The position numbers and the translations under genes were made by a program. A stretch of 64,000 nt of DNA from Planctomycetota bacterium (GTDB lineage: Bacteria; Planctomycetota; SZUA-567; H5-PLA8), in NCBI GenBank assembly GCA_015075375.1, contig JABTUM010000003.1, positions 496,001-560,000 on the forward strand. The letters run 5' to 3'. This document shows positions 1 to 7,665 of this stretch, piece after piece. The notes under the pieces were generated by a model. It was given only the letters and a program-made list of their open reading frames with translations. It was not told where the DNA came from and did no database searches. How positions within the stretch are numbered: position 1 is the first letter of the stretch; every line of letters begins with the position of its first letter.

Positions 1-636
1 CGCGCGCGACTTCATCTGGAAGAGCGCGTAGCTGCGGCTCGCGACGGCTTGCGCCTTGAGCGCCTCCGGATGCCAGCGCGCGTACGGAACCTCGCCCGCG
101 AGCACGCCGGCGAGGTAGCTTTCGAGCGGCAAGTACGCGATCACCGTCAGCGCGCCGCCGGACGGATAGATCACCGCCTTCGGCGCAAGCTCCTGTCCGT
201 CGAGCGCCAGAAAGCGCCCCGGCTCGAGGCTCGTCAAGACCGCGCCGTTCATGCGCCGCCCGTTGACGCTCACGCCGCCCGCGTCGGCCTGCACCGAGAC
301 GCCGCCCGGCGCGAGCCGCCAGCTTCCCGCGCCGCCGTCGGGGCTCTGGACGTTCAAGCCCGTCGGCGCGTGGAAGTTCGCCGCGGAGACCATTTTTCGG
401 ACCGCGACGCGAATCTCCGGCTCGTTAAGCTCGGCGGGCACCTGCGGCGCGCCCGGAGCCGGACGCTGCGCCACGGGCTCGGCTTTGCGTTTCTTCGTGC
501 AGGAGAAGAGCGCCAATATCGTTACCATTGCGGTTGCTCCCAGGACGAAGCCGCGCCGCTGCGGGCAGCTCCAGAGCCTGCGGACGGACTGGAAAGAAGG
601 GGATCGAACGGGTCGCTGACGCATGGTGCGGAGCAT
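1..636 (-). CDS. SpoIID/LytB-domain lipoprotein (C-terminus cut by window edge)
   Basis: Reading the complement from the ATG at 636 (or the in-frame ATG at 624) gives 212 codons open to the window start. The N-terminus has a long basic stretch and then a hydrophobic segment ending in LFSC (C about residue 44), a lipobox. Near the edge comes the SpoIID/LytB hallmark: a YLAGVLAGEVP segment followed by HPEALKAQAVASRSYAL. In SpoIID this domain is a lytic transglycosylase that acts on stripped peptidoglycan; related LytB-type domains occur widely in non-sporulating bacteria. I infer a cell-wall role here, not sporulation. No clear Shine-Dalgarno precedes either start. The catalytic region lies mostly outside the window, so activity cannot be judged. 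Confidence 0.8.
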   Translation of the reverse strand, partial: MLRTMRQRPVRSPSFQSVRRLWSCPQRRGFVLGATAMVTILALFSCTKKRKAEPVAQRPAPGAPQVPAELNEPEIRVAVRKMVSAANFHAPTGLNVQSPDGGAGSWRLAPGGVSVQADAGGVSVNGRRMNGAVLTSLEPGRFLALDGQELAPKAVIYPSGGALTVIAYLPLESYLAGVLAGEVPYARWHPEALKAQAVASRSYALFQMKSRA

Positions 637-730
637 CCGGGTTGCGGTCACGGCGGAGACCGCTTCCGCTCGGTATCGGCGCGGGCCGTTCGTCCGCTAA
701 AGTTATATCCACGAATAGGTAAGGAGACTT

Positions 731-914
731 AAGGAGCCGCCGAGCGACTTGACAGGCTTCCTGTTAGGTGGTTAGTTGTGGAGGTGCACAGCTTGCACGT
801 GTGCATCAGATAGGGTTGGGACACTCACCGCAACGGCCTACCGATAGGTGCCTTAGGAGCCCAGAGCTCCCTTAGGGTTCACCTCCGCCTGCAGCAGGCC
901 TCGGCCGCTTCCGT
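731..914 (+). ncRNA. Candidate structured RNA upstream of dnaG, 6S-like in outline
   Basis: The non-coding gap before dnaG folds as one long interrupted helix. The closing stem pairs 733-737 and 739-744 with 900-905 and 907-912 (GGAGC, C, GCCGAG against CTCGGC, C, GCTTCC, with one C/C mismatch and one bulge). Further in, GGAGGTG at 780-786 pairs perfectly with CACCTCC at 880-886, with internal loops between. The apical part holds a small hairpin at 835-852 (GGC/GCC, a two-base bulge, ACC/GGT, GATA loop) and another at 857-870 (GAGC/GCTC type). Size of about 180 nt, a closing stem and a large internal bubble fit 6S RNA, but I see no diagnostic sequence motif. It could instead be a dnaG leader. 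Strand is assumed from dnaG; the helix alone does not decide it. Confidence 0.4.
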
Positions 915-1028
915 GGTTCCGCCAGAAAGACCGCACCGGTGCGTGCGGGCGCTGAAATTTTTTCCATCCGGACCGCTAAGGTCTTGGCTGGACGTGTAAT
1001 ACGTAGAGGCAGGTACGGAGTGCGCGGG

Positions 1029-2927
1029 ATGCCGGGGCTATTCGCCGAGGACGTCAAACGCCGCGTGCGCGAGGCCAGCGATCTGGTGGCCATCGTGCAG
1101 AGCTACGGCGTCGACCTCCGCCGCACCGGCCGGAGCTGGAAGGCCTGCTGCCCGTTCCACCAGGAGAAGACGCCTTCCTTCAACGTGAACCCCGAGATCA
1201 TGTGCTTCAAGTGCTTCGGGTGCGGGGAAGGCGGCGATTGCTTCAGCTTCGTGATGAAGATCGAGGGCGTGGAGTTTCCCGAAGCGCTGCGGATCCTGGC
1301 CGACCGCGCGGGGATCCCGGTGGAGGTCGAGCCGGGTTCGGCGGAACGCTACAAGAAGGAGACGGACTGGAAAAGCTACCTCTATCGCCTGAACCAAGGG
1401 GCGGCGGCGGTGTATCGCGAGCAGCTTCAAGGTCCGGAAGGAGCGGCGGTTCGGGAATACCTGAAGGCCCGCGGCATCTCGGAAGAGATGTGGGAGCGCT
1501 TCGGGCTGGGCTACGCGCCGGCGCAGGGAAGTCCGGTATTAAAGCGGTTACAGGCGCAGAAGGCGCCGGTGAAGGCGCTGGAACGCGCCGGACTGATTGG
1601 GCTGCGCGAGGACGGATCGCCGTACGATTACTTTAGAGAGCGGTTGATGTTCCCGATCGCCGACAGCCAGGGGCGCGTGATCGGCTTCGGCGGGCGGATC
1701 CTGGGGGACGGGCAGCCCAAGTACCTGAACACGCGCGAGACGCCGCTCTTCGAAAAGAGCCGCACGATCTACGCGCTGCCGCAGGCGCGCGAGTCGATCG
1801 TGGAGTCGCGCCGGGCGATTCTGGTCGAGGGATACACCGACGTGATCATGTGCCACCAGTACGGCTTGACGAACGTCGTCGCCTGTCTGGGCACGGCCGT
1901 GACGGCCGATCACGTCCGGCGGCTGCGCCGGCTGGCCGACGAACTGACGATCCTCACCGATGCCGACGAAGCCGGGGCGACGGCGGCGGAGCGCTGCCTG
2001 GAGATGCTTTTCCAGGAAGACATGCCCGCCTCGATCGCGCGGCTTTCGGACGACGGCGCGAGCAAGGATCCGTGCGAGTTCCTCCAGGCGCACGGGCGCG
2101 AGGCGTTTGAAGCGCAGGTGGCGGCGGGCGTCCCGTTGTTCGAGTACAAGTTCGCGCGCATCACGGCGCGGCACGACCTGGGTACGTCGAACGGGCAGGT
2201 GCGGGCGGCGCAGGAACTGATGGCGCTGGTCTCGCAGGCGCCCGATCCGCTGCGGCGCGCGGCGTTTCGCCGCGAAGTCTCGGCGCGTTTGAACCTGCCC
2301 GAACAGGCGCTGGCCTTCGATGCGCAGCGCACGGCGCCTTCGCGCGACGACCGCGTCGAAGCCAAACCGGCCGTGGGCACGCCCGCGCCCGAACACGCGC
2401 TGGCCCATGCCGAACGCGAACTCCTGCGCTGGGTCTTTCACGAGCCGGCGTGGCTGGAGCAGGTCTTGCAGGAGACCGATCTGGTCAATCTGGCGGGTGC
2501 GCCAGAACGGCTGATTGGACGCGCCATTTGGAGCGCTCTGGACGCCGGGAAGCTCCCGCCCGACCCGGTGCTGCTGAGCGATCCGGAGCGCAGCCCGGCC
2601 GGAACGGTGGCACGTGAAGTGCTTGATCGTCTGGCCGCCGAAGAAGGCGTGCATCCGGACGATGCAGAGGCGAACTTGCGCGCCGCGCAGCGGCTGTGCA
2701 TGGCGTTGGCCGAGGAAGGTCCGGAGCATAAGCGCCTCAAGCCCGATGAGGCGTTTCGGATCAGGTTGCGCGCTTTGAAGCAGGCGCAGTTGGAGCGGGA
2801 ACTGGAAGCGGCCAAGCGAGCCGAAGCGGCGGCGCGGGCCCGAGGGAATGCGGAGCTGACGGACGCAGCCATGGCGCGGGTGACCGAACTGCGCGTGGCG
2901 TTGCTGTCGGCCAAGCGCTCAGGATGA
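1029..2927 (+). CDS. dnaG: DNA primase DnaG
   Basis: A 632-residue replication primase, the normal size. From the N-terminus it shows the CHC2 zinc finger (CPFHQEKTPSF, then CFKCFGCGEGGD, about residues 40-66), the conserved RYxLGYAP-type segment, and the TOPRIM core with EGYTDVI and later TDADEAG holding the catalytic acidic residues. The C-terminal third is rich in Ala, Glu and Arg, as expected for the helicase-interacting part. I start at the ATG at 1029 (MPGLFAEDVKRRV), the normal position for DnaG starts, with GGAG about 10 bases upstream, in preference to an earlier GTG at 939 that would add 30 unconserved residues. rpoD follows after about 130 bases, the widespread dnaG-rpoD pairing. 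Confidence 0.97.
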   Translation: MPGLFAEDVKRRVREASDLVAIVQSYGVDLRRTGRSWKACCPFHQEKTPSFNVNPEIMCFKCFGCGEGGDCFSFVMKIEGVEFPEALRILADRAGIPVEVEPGSAERYKKETDWKSYLYRLNQGAAAVYREQLQGPEGAAVREYLKARGISEEMWERFGLGYAPAQGSPVLKRLQAQKAPVKALERAGLIGLREDGSPYDYFRERLMFPIADSQGRVIGFGGRILGDGQPKYLNTRETPLFEKSRTIYALPQARESIVESRRAILVEGYTDVIMCHQYGLTNVVACLGTAVTADHVRRLRRLADELTILTDADEAGATAAERCLEMLFQEDMPASIARLSDDGASKDPCEFLQAHGREAFEAQVAAGVPLFEYKFARITARHDLGTSNGQVRAAQELMALVSQAPDPLRRAAFRREVSARLNLPEQALAFDAQRTAPSRDDRVEAKPAVGTPAPEHALAHAERELLRWVFHEPAWLEQVLQETDLVNLAGAPERLIGRAIWSALDAGKLPPDPVLLSDPERSPAGTVAREVLDRLAAEEGVHPDDAEANLRAAQRLCMALAEEGPEHKRLKPDEAFRIRLRALKQAQLERELEAAKRAEAAARARGNAELTDAAMARVTELRVALLSAKRSG

Positions 2928-3057
2928 GCGCAACCCTAACAAATACCGGCAGAGCCGCGCATGGTTTTGCACAAGTGGGGTCTTGCTTTAATGCTTCCCC
3001 ACGTTAGACATGGGCTCCTTAATAATAGCCCAGATTCGGCAGGCAGGAGGCACACCC

Positions 3058-4728
3058 TTGATTAAGCAGTTGGCGATGACGGCCGAGCACGAAGTGAAGG
3101 TTGAGGAGCTGATCGACCGCCTTAAGGAAATGGGGGCGGTCACGTACGAGGACCTCGACAAGAACCTGCCGCCGGAGATTCAGTCCCCCGAGATGATCGA
3201 CCAGGTGCTGCTGCGCCTGGACGAGCACGGGATCGAACTGGGCAGCGACAAGGAAGTCCAGGGCAAGCTGGGCGCCTCGAAGTCGCGCCGCAAACGCAAA
3301 GAGAAGACCGCGAAGCAGTCCGAGGAGTTGGAAGGCCGCGAATTGCACGATCCGGTGCGCATGTACCTCAGCCAGATGGGTTCGATCCCGCTGCTGACGC
3401 GCGACCAGGAGATCAAGCTCGCCAAGACCATCGAGCTGATGAACAACGGATTCCGGCGCAAGGTGCTGACCAGCGACTTCGTGATCCTGAAGACGGTGGA
3501 GATCTTCGACGCGCTGAACCGCGCGGACCTGGCCTTCGACCGGACGGTGCAGACGAGCGGTTCGAGCGGCGTGGAGCGCGACGACATCTTCGAGCGCAAG
3601 GAAGGGCACCTGCAGACGCTGCGGGCGATCCTGAAGCGCAACGAGGAAGACCTGCTGTTGCTGCGCGACGGGCGCCCGCCGGCGGACAAGCGCGCGCTGC
3701 TGGAGCTGGCGTTGAAGCAGCGCCGGGCCAACGCCGCGAAGCTGATTGAAGAACTGGGGCTGCGCACGAAGAAGCTCCTGCCGCTGATGCAGAGCCTGCG
3801 CGACTATTCCAAGCAATTGCACAGCTACACCGACGAGATGGACCGCATCCACGACCTGCCGGACAAGAAGGAGAAGTCCCAGCGCCTGCAGCGCCGCGTG
3901 AACCGGATCGTCGAAGTCGTGCGCGAGATGCCTAAGCAGCTCTTCCTGCGCGTGGACCTGATGGACAAGCGCTACCGGGCTTACGAGGCGGCGAAGAAGG
4001 AACTGAGCGCCGGAAACCTGCGCCTGGTCGTCAGCATCGCCAAGAAGTACCGCCACCGCGGGCTCTCCTTCCTCGACTTGATCCAGGAAGGCAACACGGG
4101 CCTGATGAAGGCCGTCGAGAAGTACGAATACCAGCGCGGCTACAAGTTCAGCACCTACGCGACGTGGTGGATCCGGCAGGCCATCACGCGGGCCATCGCC
4201 GATCAGGCGCGCACCATCCGCATTCCGGTGCACATGATCGAGACGATGAGCAAGCTGCGCAAGATCAACAAGCAGCTCGTGCAGCGCCTGCACCGCGAGC
4301 CGACGGTGGACGAACTGGCTAAGGAAGCCGAACTCTCCGCGCCGGAAGTCCGCCGCATCCTCAAGATCGGGAAGCACCCCATCAGCCTCGACCGTCCCAT
4401 CGGCGACAGCGAGGACAGCTTCTTCGGGGACTTCATCGAGGACAAGAGCGTCGAATCGCCGGTCAGCGTGGCCAGCTACGAGATGCTCAAGGACAAGATC
4501 GAACAGGTCCTGGGCACGCTCACCTATCGCGAGCGCGAGATCATCAAGCTCCGCTACGGCCTGGGCGACGGCTACACGTACACGCTCGAAGAAGTGGGCC
4601 GCAAGTTCAAGGTCACGCGCGAACGCGTCCGGCAGATCGAAGCCAAGGCGCTGCGCAAGCTCCAGCACCCTGTCCGCAGCCGCAAGCTGGAAGGGTTCCT
4701 GGAAGAGAATCTGCAGCCGACGCCCTAA
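3058..4728 (+). CDS. rpoD: Primary sigma factor RpoD (sigma-70)
   Basis: The housekeeping sigma subunit, 556 residues. Region 1.1 is present (VEELIDRLKEMGAVTYEDL), then region 1.2 (DPVRMYLSQMGSIPLLTRDQE), a charged non-conserved segment, regions 2.1-2.4 (NLRLVVSIAKKYRHRGLSFL through YKFSTYATWWIRQAI), region 3, and a complete region 4 helix-turn-helix (VTRERVRQIEAKALRKL). I choose a TTG start at 3058 because AGGAGG at 3045-3050 sits seven bases before it; an ATG at 3010 adds 16 residues without such a site, and an ATG at 3076 lies just downstream. A weak promoter may lie near 2967-2994 (TTGCAC and a TTTAAT-like box with short spacing). Two hairpins follow the stop. Confidence 0.97.
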   Translation: MIKQLAMTAEHEVKVEELIDRLKEMGAVTYEDLDKNLPPEIQSPEMIDQVLLRLDEHGIELGSDKEVQGKLGASKSRRKRKEKTAKQSEELEGRELHDPVRMYLSQMGSIPLLTRDQEIKLAKTIELMNNGFRRKVLTSDFVILKTVEIFDALNRADLAFDRTVQTSGSSGVERDDIFERKEGHLQTLRAILKRNEEDLLLLRDGRPPADKRALLELALKQRRANAAKLIEELGLRTKKLLPLMQSLRDYSKQLHSYTDEMDRIHDLPDKKEKSQRLQRRVNRIVEVVREMPKQLFLRVDLMDKRYRAYEAAKKELSAGNLRLVVSIAKKYRHRGLSFLDLIQEGNTGLMKAVEKYEYQRGYKFSTYATWWIRQAITRAIADQARTIRIPVHMIETMSKLRKINKQLVQRLHREPTVDELAKEAELSAPEVRRILKIGKHPISLDRPIGDSEDSFFGDFIEDKSVESPVSVASYEMLKDKIEQVLGTLTYREREIIKLRYGLGDGYTYTLEEVGRKFKVTRERVRQIEAKALRKLQHPVRSRKLEGFLEENLQPTP

Positions 4729-4733
4729 AGCGG

Positions 4734-4752
4734 CGGCCGCGTACCGCGGCCG
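4734..4752. other. Hairpin just after the rpoD stop codon
   Basis: CGGCCGCG (4734-4741) and CGCGGCCG (4745-4752) are perfect inverted repeats with a three-base loop. There is no U-run after it, so alone it is not an intrinsic terminator. It may protect the 3' end or act with the terminator at 4770. Confidence 0.4.
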
Positions 4753-4769
4753 ATCGAGGTTCTTTGCGA

Positions 4770-4800
4770 GGGCTTCGCGCAAGCGAAGCCCTTGTTCTTT
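4770..4800 (+). terminator. Intrinsic terminator after rpoD
   Basis: GGGCTTCGC (4770-4778), a GCAA tetraloop (4779-4782) and GCGAAGCCC (4783-4791) form a nine-pair perfect stem followed by TTGTTCTTT. It closes the dnaG-rpoD transcription unit. Confidence 0.85.
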
Positions 4801-4921
4801 GGGCGGCGCTCGAACGCGAGCCGCCTATCTCCCCTGCCCTCCCGTGCCGGGCGCGTTATGCTGTCCGAACCATGCGCGCTCAAGGTACTACTCCGACTCG
4901 AAGCGCGGCGGGAGAAGCGGC

Positions 4922-5467
4922 GTGAACCTCAGACTCCAGACCTGGGTTTCGGCCGCGGCGCTGCTGCTCCTGGCCGGCTGCGGCAATGCCGAGAAGCCGC
5001 AGGCTTCGCAGCCGCTCCCGTACCAGCCGCCCAAACCCGAAGCCAAGACCGCAAAATCGTCCGACCTGCCGCCGCCGCCGAAACCCGACGAGATCCCGTG
5101 GATCACGCGCGGGCAGATCGAAGACCTCTTCGCGCGCATGAAAGAGCAGGGCCTGGACGTGGGCGGGCCGCTGCGCTGGTCGTTCTTCTTCACAGCCGGG
5201 AGCAAAGACAAGCTGACCGAAGCCGGCAGCCGTCTGGCCGCACAGGGGTACGAGGTGGTGCGCATCTTCAAGGACGAGAAGTACGATTTTCATTGGCTGC
5301 ATATCCAGCGCGAGGCCAAGCACACGGTGGAATCGCTGGACCGGCTCAACGTTTTCTTCTACAAGCAGGCGCCGCAATGGGATTTGCAAGGCTACGAAGG
5401 TTTCCAGGCGCAGCGGCTGGACGATCCACCGATCGAAGCGCCGCCGCCGCGGCAAAGCGGGCCGTAA
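4922..5467 (+). CDS. Lipoprotein with an RraB-like domain
   Basis: GTG start at 4922, preceded by GGGAGAA. The first 20 residues form a signal peptide ending in LLLLAGC, a clear lipobox, so the mature protein is a lipoprotein of about 160 residues. A Pro-rich linker (about 25-60) leads to a compact alpha/beta domain: FFFTAGSKDKLTEAGSRLAA, GYEVVRIF, FHWLHIQREAKHT, then a C-terminal WDLQGYEGFQAQ. This pattern resembles RraB (regulator of RNase E) and related ferredoxin-like domains. In E. coli RraB is cytoplasmic, so an exported version would not bind RNase E and must do something else. Family assignment is from pattern recognition only. A different protein family with the same fold is possible. 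Confidence 0.5.
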   Translation: MNLRLQTWVSAAALLLLAGCGNAEKPQASQPLPYQPPKPEAKTAKSSDLPPPPKPDEIPWITRGQIEDLFARMKEQGLDVGGPLRWSFFFTAGSKDKLTEAGSRLAAQGYEVVRIFKDEKYDFHWLHIQREAKHTVESLDRLNVFFYKQAPQWDLQGYEGFQAQRLDDPPIEAPPPRQSGP

Positions 5468-5501
5468 GCGCGGCCGAACCGAAAGCGGGAGAACGAACGG
5501 C

Positions 5502-6272
5502 ATGTCCGTCGAGATCGATCTGAGCGGGAAAGTGGCGCTGGTGACCGGCGCGACGGGGCAGTTGGGGCGCGTAATGGCCCGCACGCTGGCCAAGGCCGGC
5601 GCGGACGTGGCCGTGCACTACCGCGGGAACGAAGCGCAAGCGCGGACCGTCTGCTCCGAACTGGAGAAGCTGGGCCGCCGGGCCGTCGCCGTGCAGGCCG
5701 AAATCTCCAGTAAGGATTCGATCTTCGCCATGCGCGACGCGGTCGTGAAAGCGCTGGGCGCTCCGCACATCGTCGTCGCCAACGCCGTCTCGCAGATTCA
5801 CCCGTGGACGACGGTGCTGCAGGAAGACCTCGCCGACTACGAAGACCAGTTCCGGAGCTGCGTGCTCCAGAACGTGATCCTCGCCAAGGCCTTCGTGCCG
5901 GCGATGATCGAGCGCAAGGGCGGGCGTTACATCGGGATCAGCACCGAGTGCGCAATGCAGCTTACGCCGAACCAGAGCGCCTACACGAGCGGGAAGCGCG
6001 GGATGGATGCGGTGCTGCGGGTGCTGGCGCGCGAAGTCGGCGAGCACCAGATCACGGTGAACCAAGTCGCGCCGGGCTGGACGATCAGCGACCGGGACCG
6101 CGAGAAGGGCACCGAGGTAAGCGAAGGGTATTCGAAGAACGTGCCGCTGCGGCGGCGCGGGACCGACCAGGAGATCGCGAACGTGGTGGCGTTTTTAGCC
6201 AGCGATCTGGCGAGCTTCGTGACGGGAGCGTTCGTGCCGGTGAGCGGCGGGTCGGTAATGCCGGCGATTTAG
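5502..6272 (+). CDS. SDR-family NAD(P)-dependent oxidoreductase
   Basis: 256 residues, typical of classical short-chain dehydrogenases. The Rossmann glycine motif is VTGATGQLGRV (about 14-24), followed by VANAVSQ at the structural Asn position, a Ser in GISTECAM, and the YTSGK catalytic Tyr/Lys pair. The C-terminal GGSVMPAI tail is also typical. It looks like the 3-oxoacyl-ACP reductase or sugar dehydrogenase branch, but the substrate cannot be named. Its stop overlaps the stop of the leftward gene at 6269 by four bases, so the two are convergent. Confidence 0.85.
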   Translation: MSVEIDLSGKVALVTGATGQLGRVMARTLAKAGADVAVHYRGNEAQARTVCSELEKLGRRAVAVQAEISSKDSIFAMRDAVVKALGAPHIVVANAVSQIHPWTTVLQEDLADYEDQFRSCVLQNVILAKAFVPAMIERKGGRYIGISTECAMQLTPNQSAYTSGKRGMDAVLRVLAREVGEHQITVNQVAPGWTISDRDREKGTEVSEGYSKNVPLRRRGTDQEIANVVAFLASDLASFVTGAFVPVSGGSVMPAI

Positions 6273-6772
6273 GGAGGCGTATCGTCTTTGCGGGCTTGCG
6301 CGATGGATTGGAACCAGAAGTGAATCAGGACCGGGGCCACCAAGCCGAGCCAAGCCAAGGCAGCGGGTAGATCGTTGCGAAGTACGCCTTCTTCGTTCAC
6401 AAATTCAAACAGAAATGCGACCGCCGGCACAACCGCACTGGGAAAAGCGAACCCCGCCCAGCTCACCACCGCCCGCCAAAGCAGCGCCTTGGCCTTGAGT
6501 TTTTCTCGATTATTCCTGCCGAGTAGAAATCCAGCGGGCAACAGGAGCATGACCGGACCAACCAGGAAATCGAGTTGGTCGCCACCGAACCCCATTCGAG
6601 AAAATAGCTCCGTAAAACAGGCAAGATTCCAGGCCACGCTCAGGCATAAGCCGATCAGGTCGGTAAGCTCAAACTGCAGTTTCTTGCGGGAATCCCACAG
6701 CCACCAGAGCGAGAGAATCGAGATCATCGCGGTAAATAGAATGACCGGTATCAGCAGGCTATGCGGATCCAT
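6269..6772 (-). CDS. Membrane protein of unknown function (4 TM)
   Basis: 167 residues with hydrophobic segments at about 6-26, 39-54, 65-83 and 95-118, and another near 135-155, so four or five membrane passes. No recognised motif. It lies just downstream of the hypothetical gene at 6799-7497 on the same strand, with a gap of 26 bases, so the two may be co-transcribed. Confidence 0.6.
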   Translation of the reverse strand: MDPHSLLIPVILFTAMISILSLWWLWDSRKKLQFELTDLIGLCLSVAWNLACFTELFSRMGFGGDQLDFLVGPVMLLLPAGFLLGRNNREKLKAKALLWRAVVSWAGFAFPSAVVPAVAFLFEFVNEEGVLRNDLPAALAWLGLVAPVLIHFWFQSIAQARKDDTPP

Positions 6773-6798
6773 GGGGTTGATCCACCCAAGGTCACGGC

Positions 6799-7497
6799 CT
6801 ACAACCGCACGGCCACTTCTTCCACCATCGTCGCCACATCCAGCTCATGGTCCACGCTGGCCGTCGCGACTTTGACCTGCCCGTCGATATCCACATACAG
6901 GTACGTCTTCTCGGGATCGCGGAGCTTCAGTTCCAAACCCACCGCGTTGTTGTCCACTTCGCCCAGCAGCTTGCGCACGCCGCCGTAATCGTCGGTGTCC
7001 ACGATGCAGCTGCGGATGCTGCCCAGCTTCACGTGCACATCCTTGATGCGCAGCTTGCGCACGTTCTCGACGAGGCCCTTGTCTTCGAAGTGCTTCAGAA
7101 TGTTGCCCAAGTCCACCTCGGGCGCCTCGAGCTTGAAGTACTCGGTATGGTCGATCTCCGCCCCCGGTGCGTTCCCGCTGACTTGCAGCGCGAGGGCCTC
7201 CAGAAGCGCCTGGATCTCCTTGATCTCGGTTTTGCTCCCGTTGACCAGAAGCTTGTTCTTCTTGAGCTTGAATGAGGTGACGCGCACCGTGCTGGCTTCG
7301 GTCTCGGAGAGTTCGAAGTGAACCGGATCGAAGTTGCGCAGCTTCACCACGCGCAGGTAAGTGAGGTAATACCACTCTTCCTTCTTGCGCAGTTGCCCCG
7401 GCGCGACGTCGGCCTCGTCGGTGAGGTGTTCTTCGAGCGCCGTCTTCAGTTCGGGTTTGAGCATCAAATTGCGGACGAAAACGCCAAAGCGAAGCAT
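6799..7497 (-). CDS. Soluble protein of unknown function
   Basis: 232 residues, no signal peptide or membrane segment, charged and helix-rich. It opens MLRFGVFVRNLMLKPELKTA and has many paired acidic/basic stretches; the C-terminal half alternates hydrophobic and polar residues as a beta-rich domain would (TYLYVDIDGQVKVATASVDH). Codon use is like its neighbours. I do not recognise the family. Confidence 0.6.
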   Translation of the reverse strand: MLRFGVFVRNLMLKPELKTALEEHLTDEADVAPGQLRKKEEWYYLTYLRVVKLRNFDPVHFELSETEASTVRVTSFKLKKNKLLVNGSKTEIKEIQALLEALALQVSGNAPGAEIDHTEYFKLEAPEVDLGNILKHFEDKGLVENVRKLRIKDVHVKLGSIRSCIVDTDDYGGVRKLLGEVDNNAVGLELKLRDPEKTYLYVDIDGQVKVATASVDHELDVATMVEEVAVRL

Positions 7498-7665
7498 GCC
7501 ATTCTCCTGCCGAACACGGAATCAAGGTGAAGCGTTGGAGCATGGCAGCGGACGGAGGAATGTCCAGAGCGGATCGCGCGAGAAGCGCGAAAGTGGCCCA
7601 GGCGGCGGGTTTGCTCACGCGTTGCCCACACCGGCGGCCTAGTTTTCCACAAGCCGTCCACACCG

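Noticed and set aside
932..963. Palindrome CGCACCGGTGCG followed by a run of T before dnaG, as a terminator
   Set aside because: The palindrome leaves only four pairs with a four-base loop and the T run is 14 bases away, too far for an intrinsic terminator.
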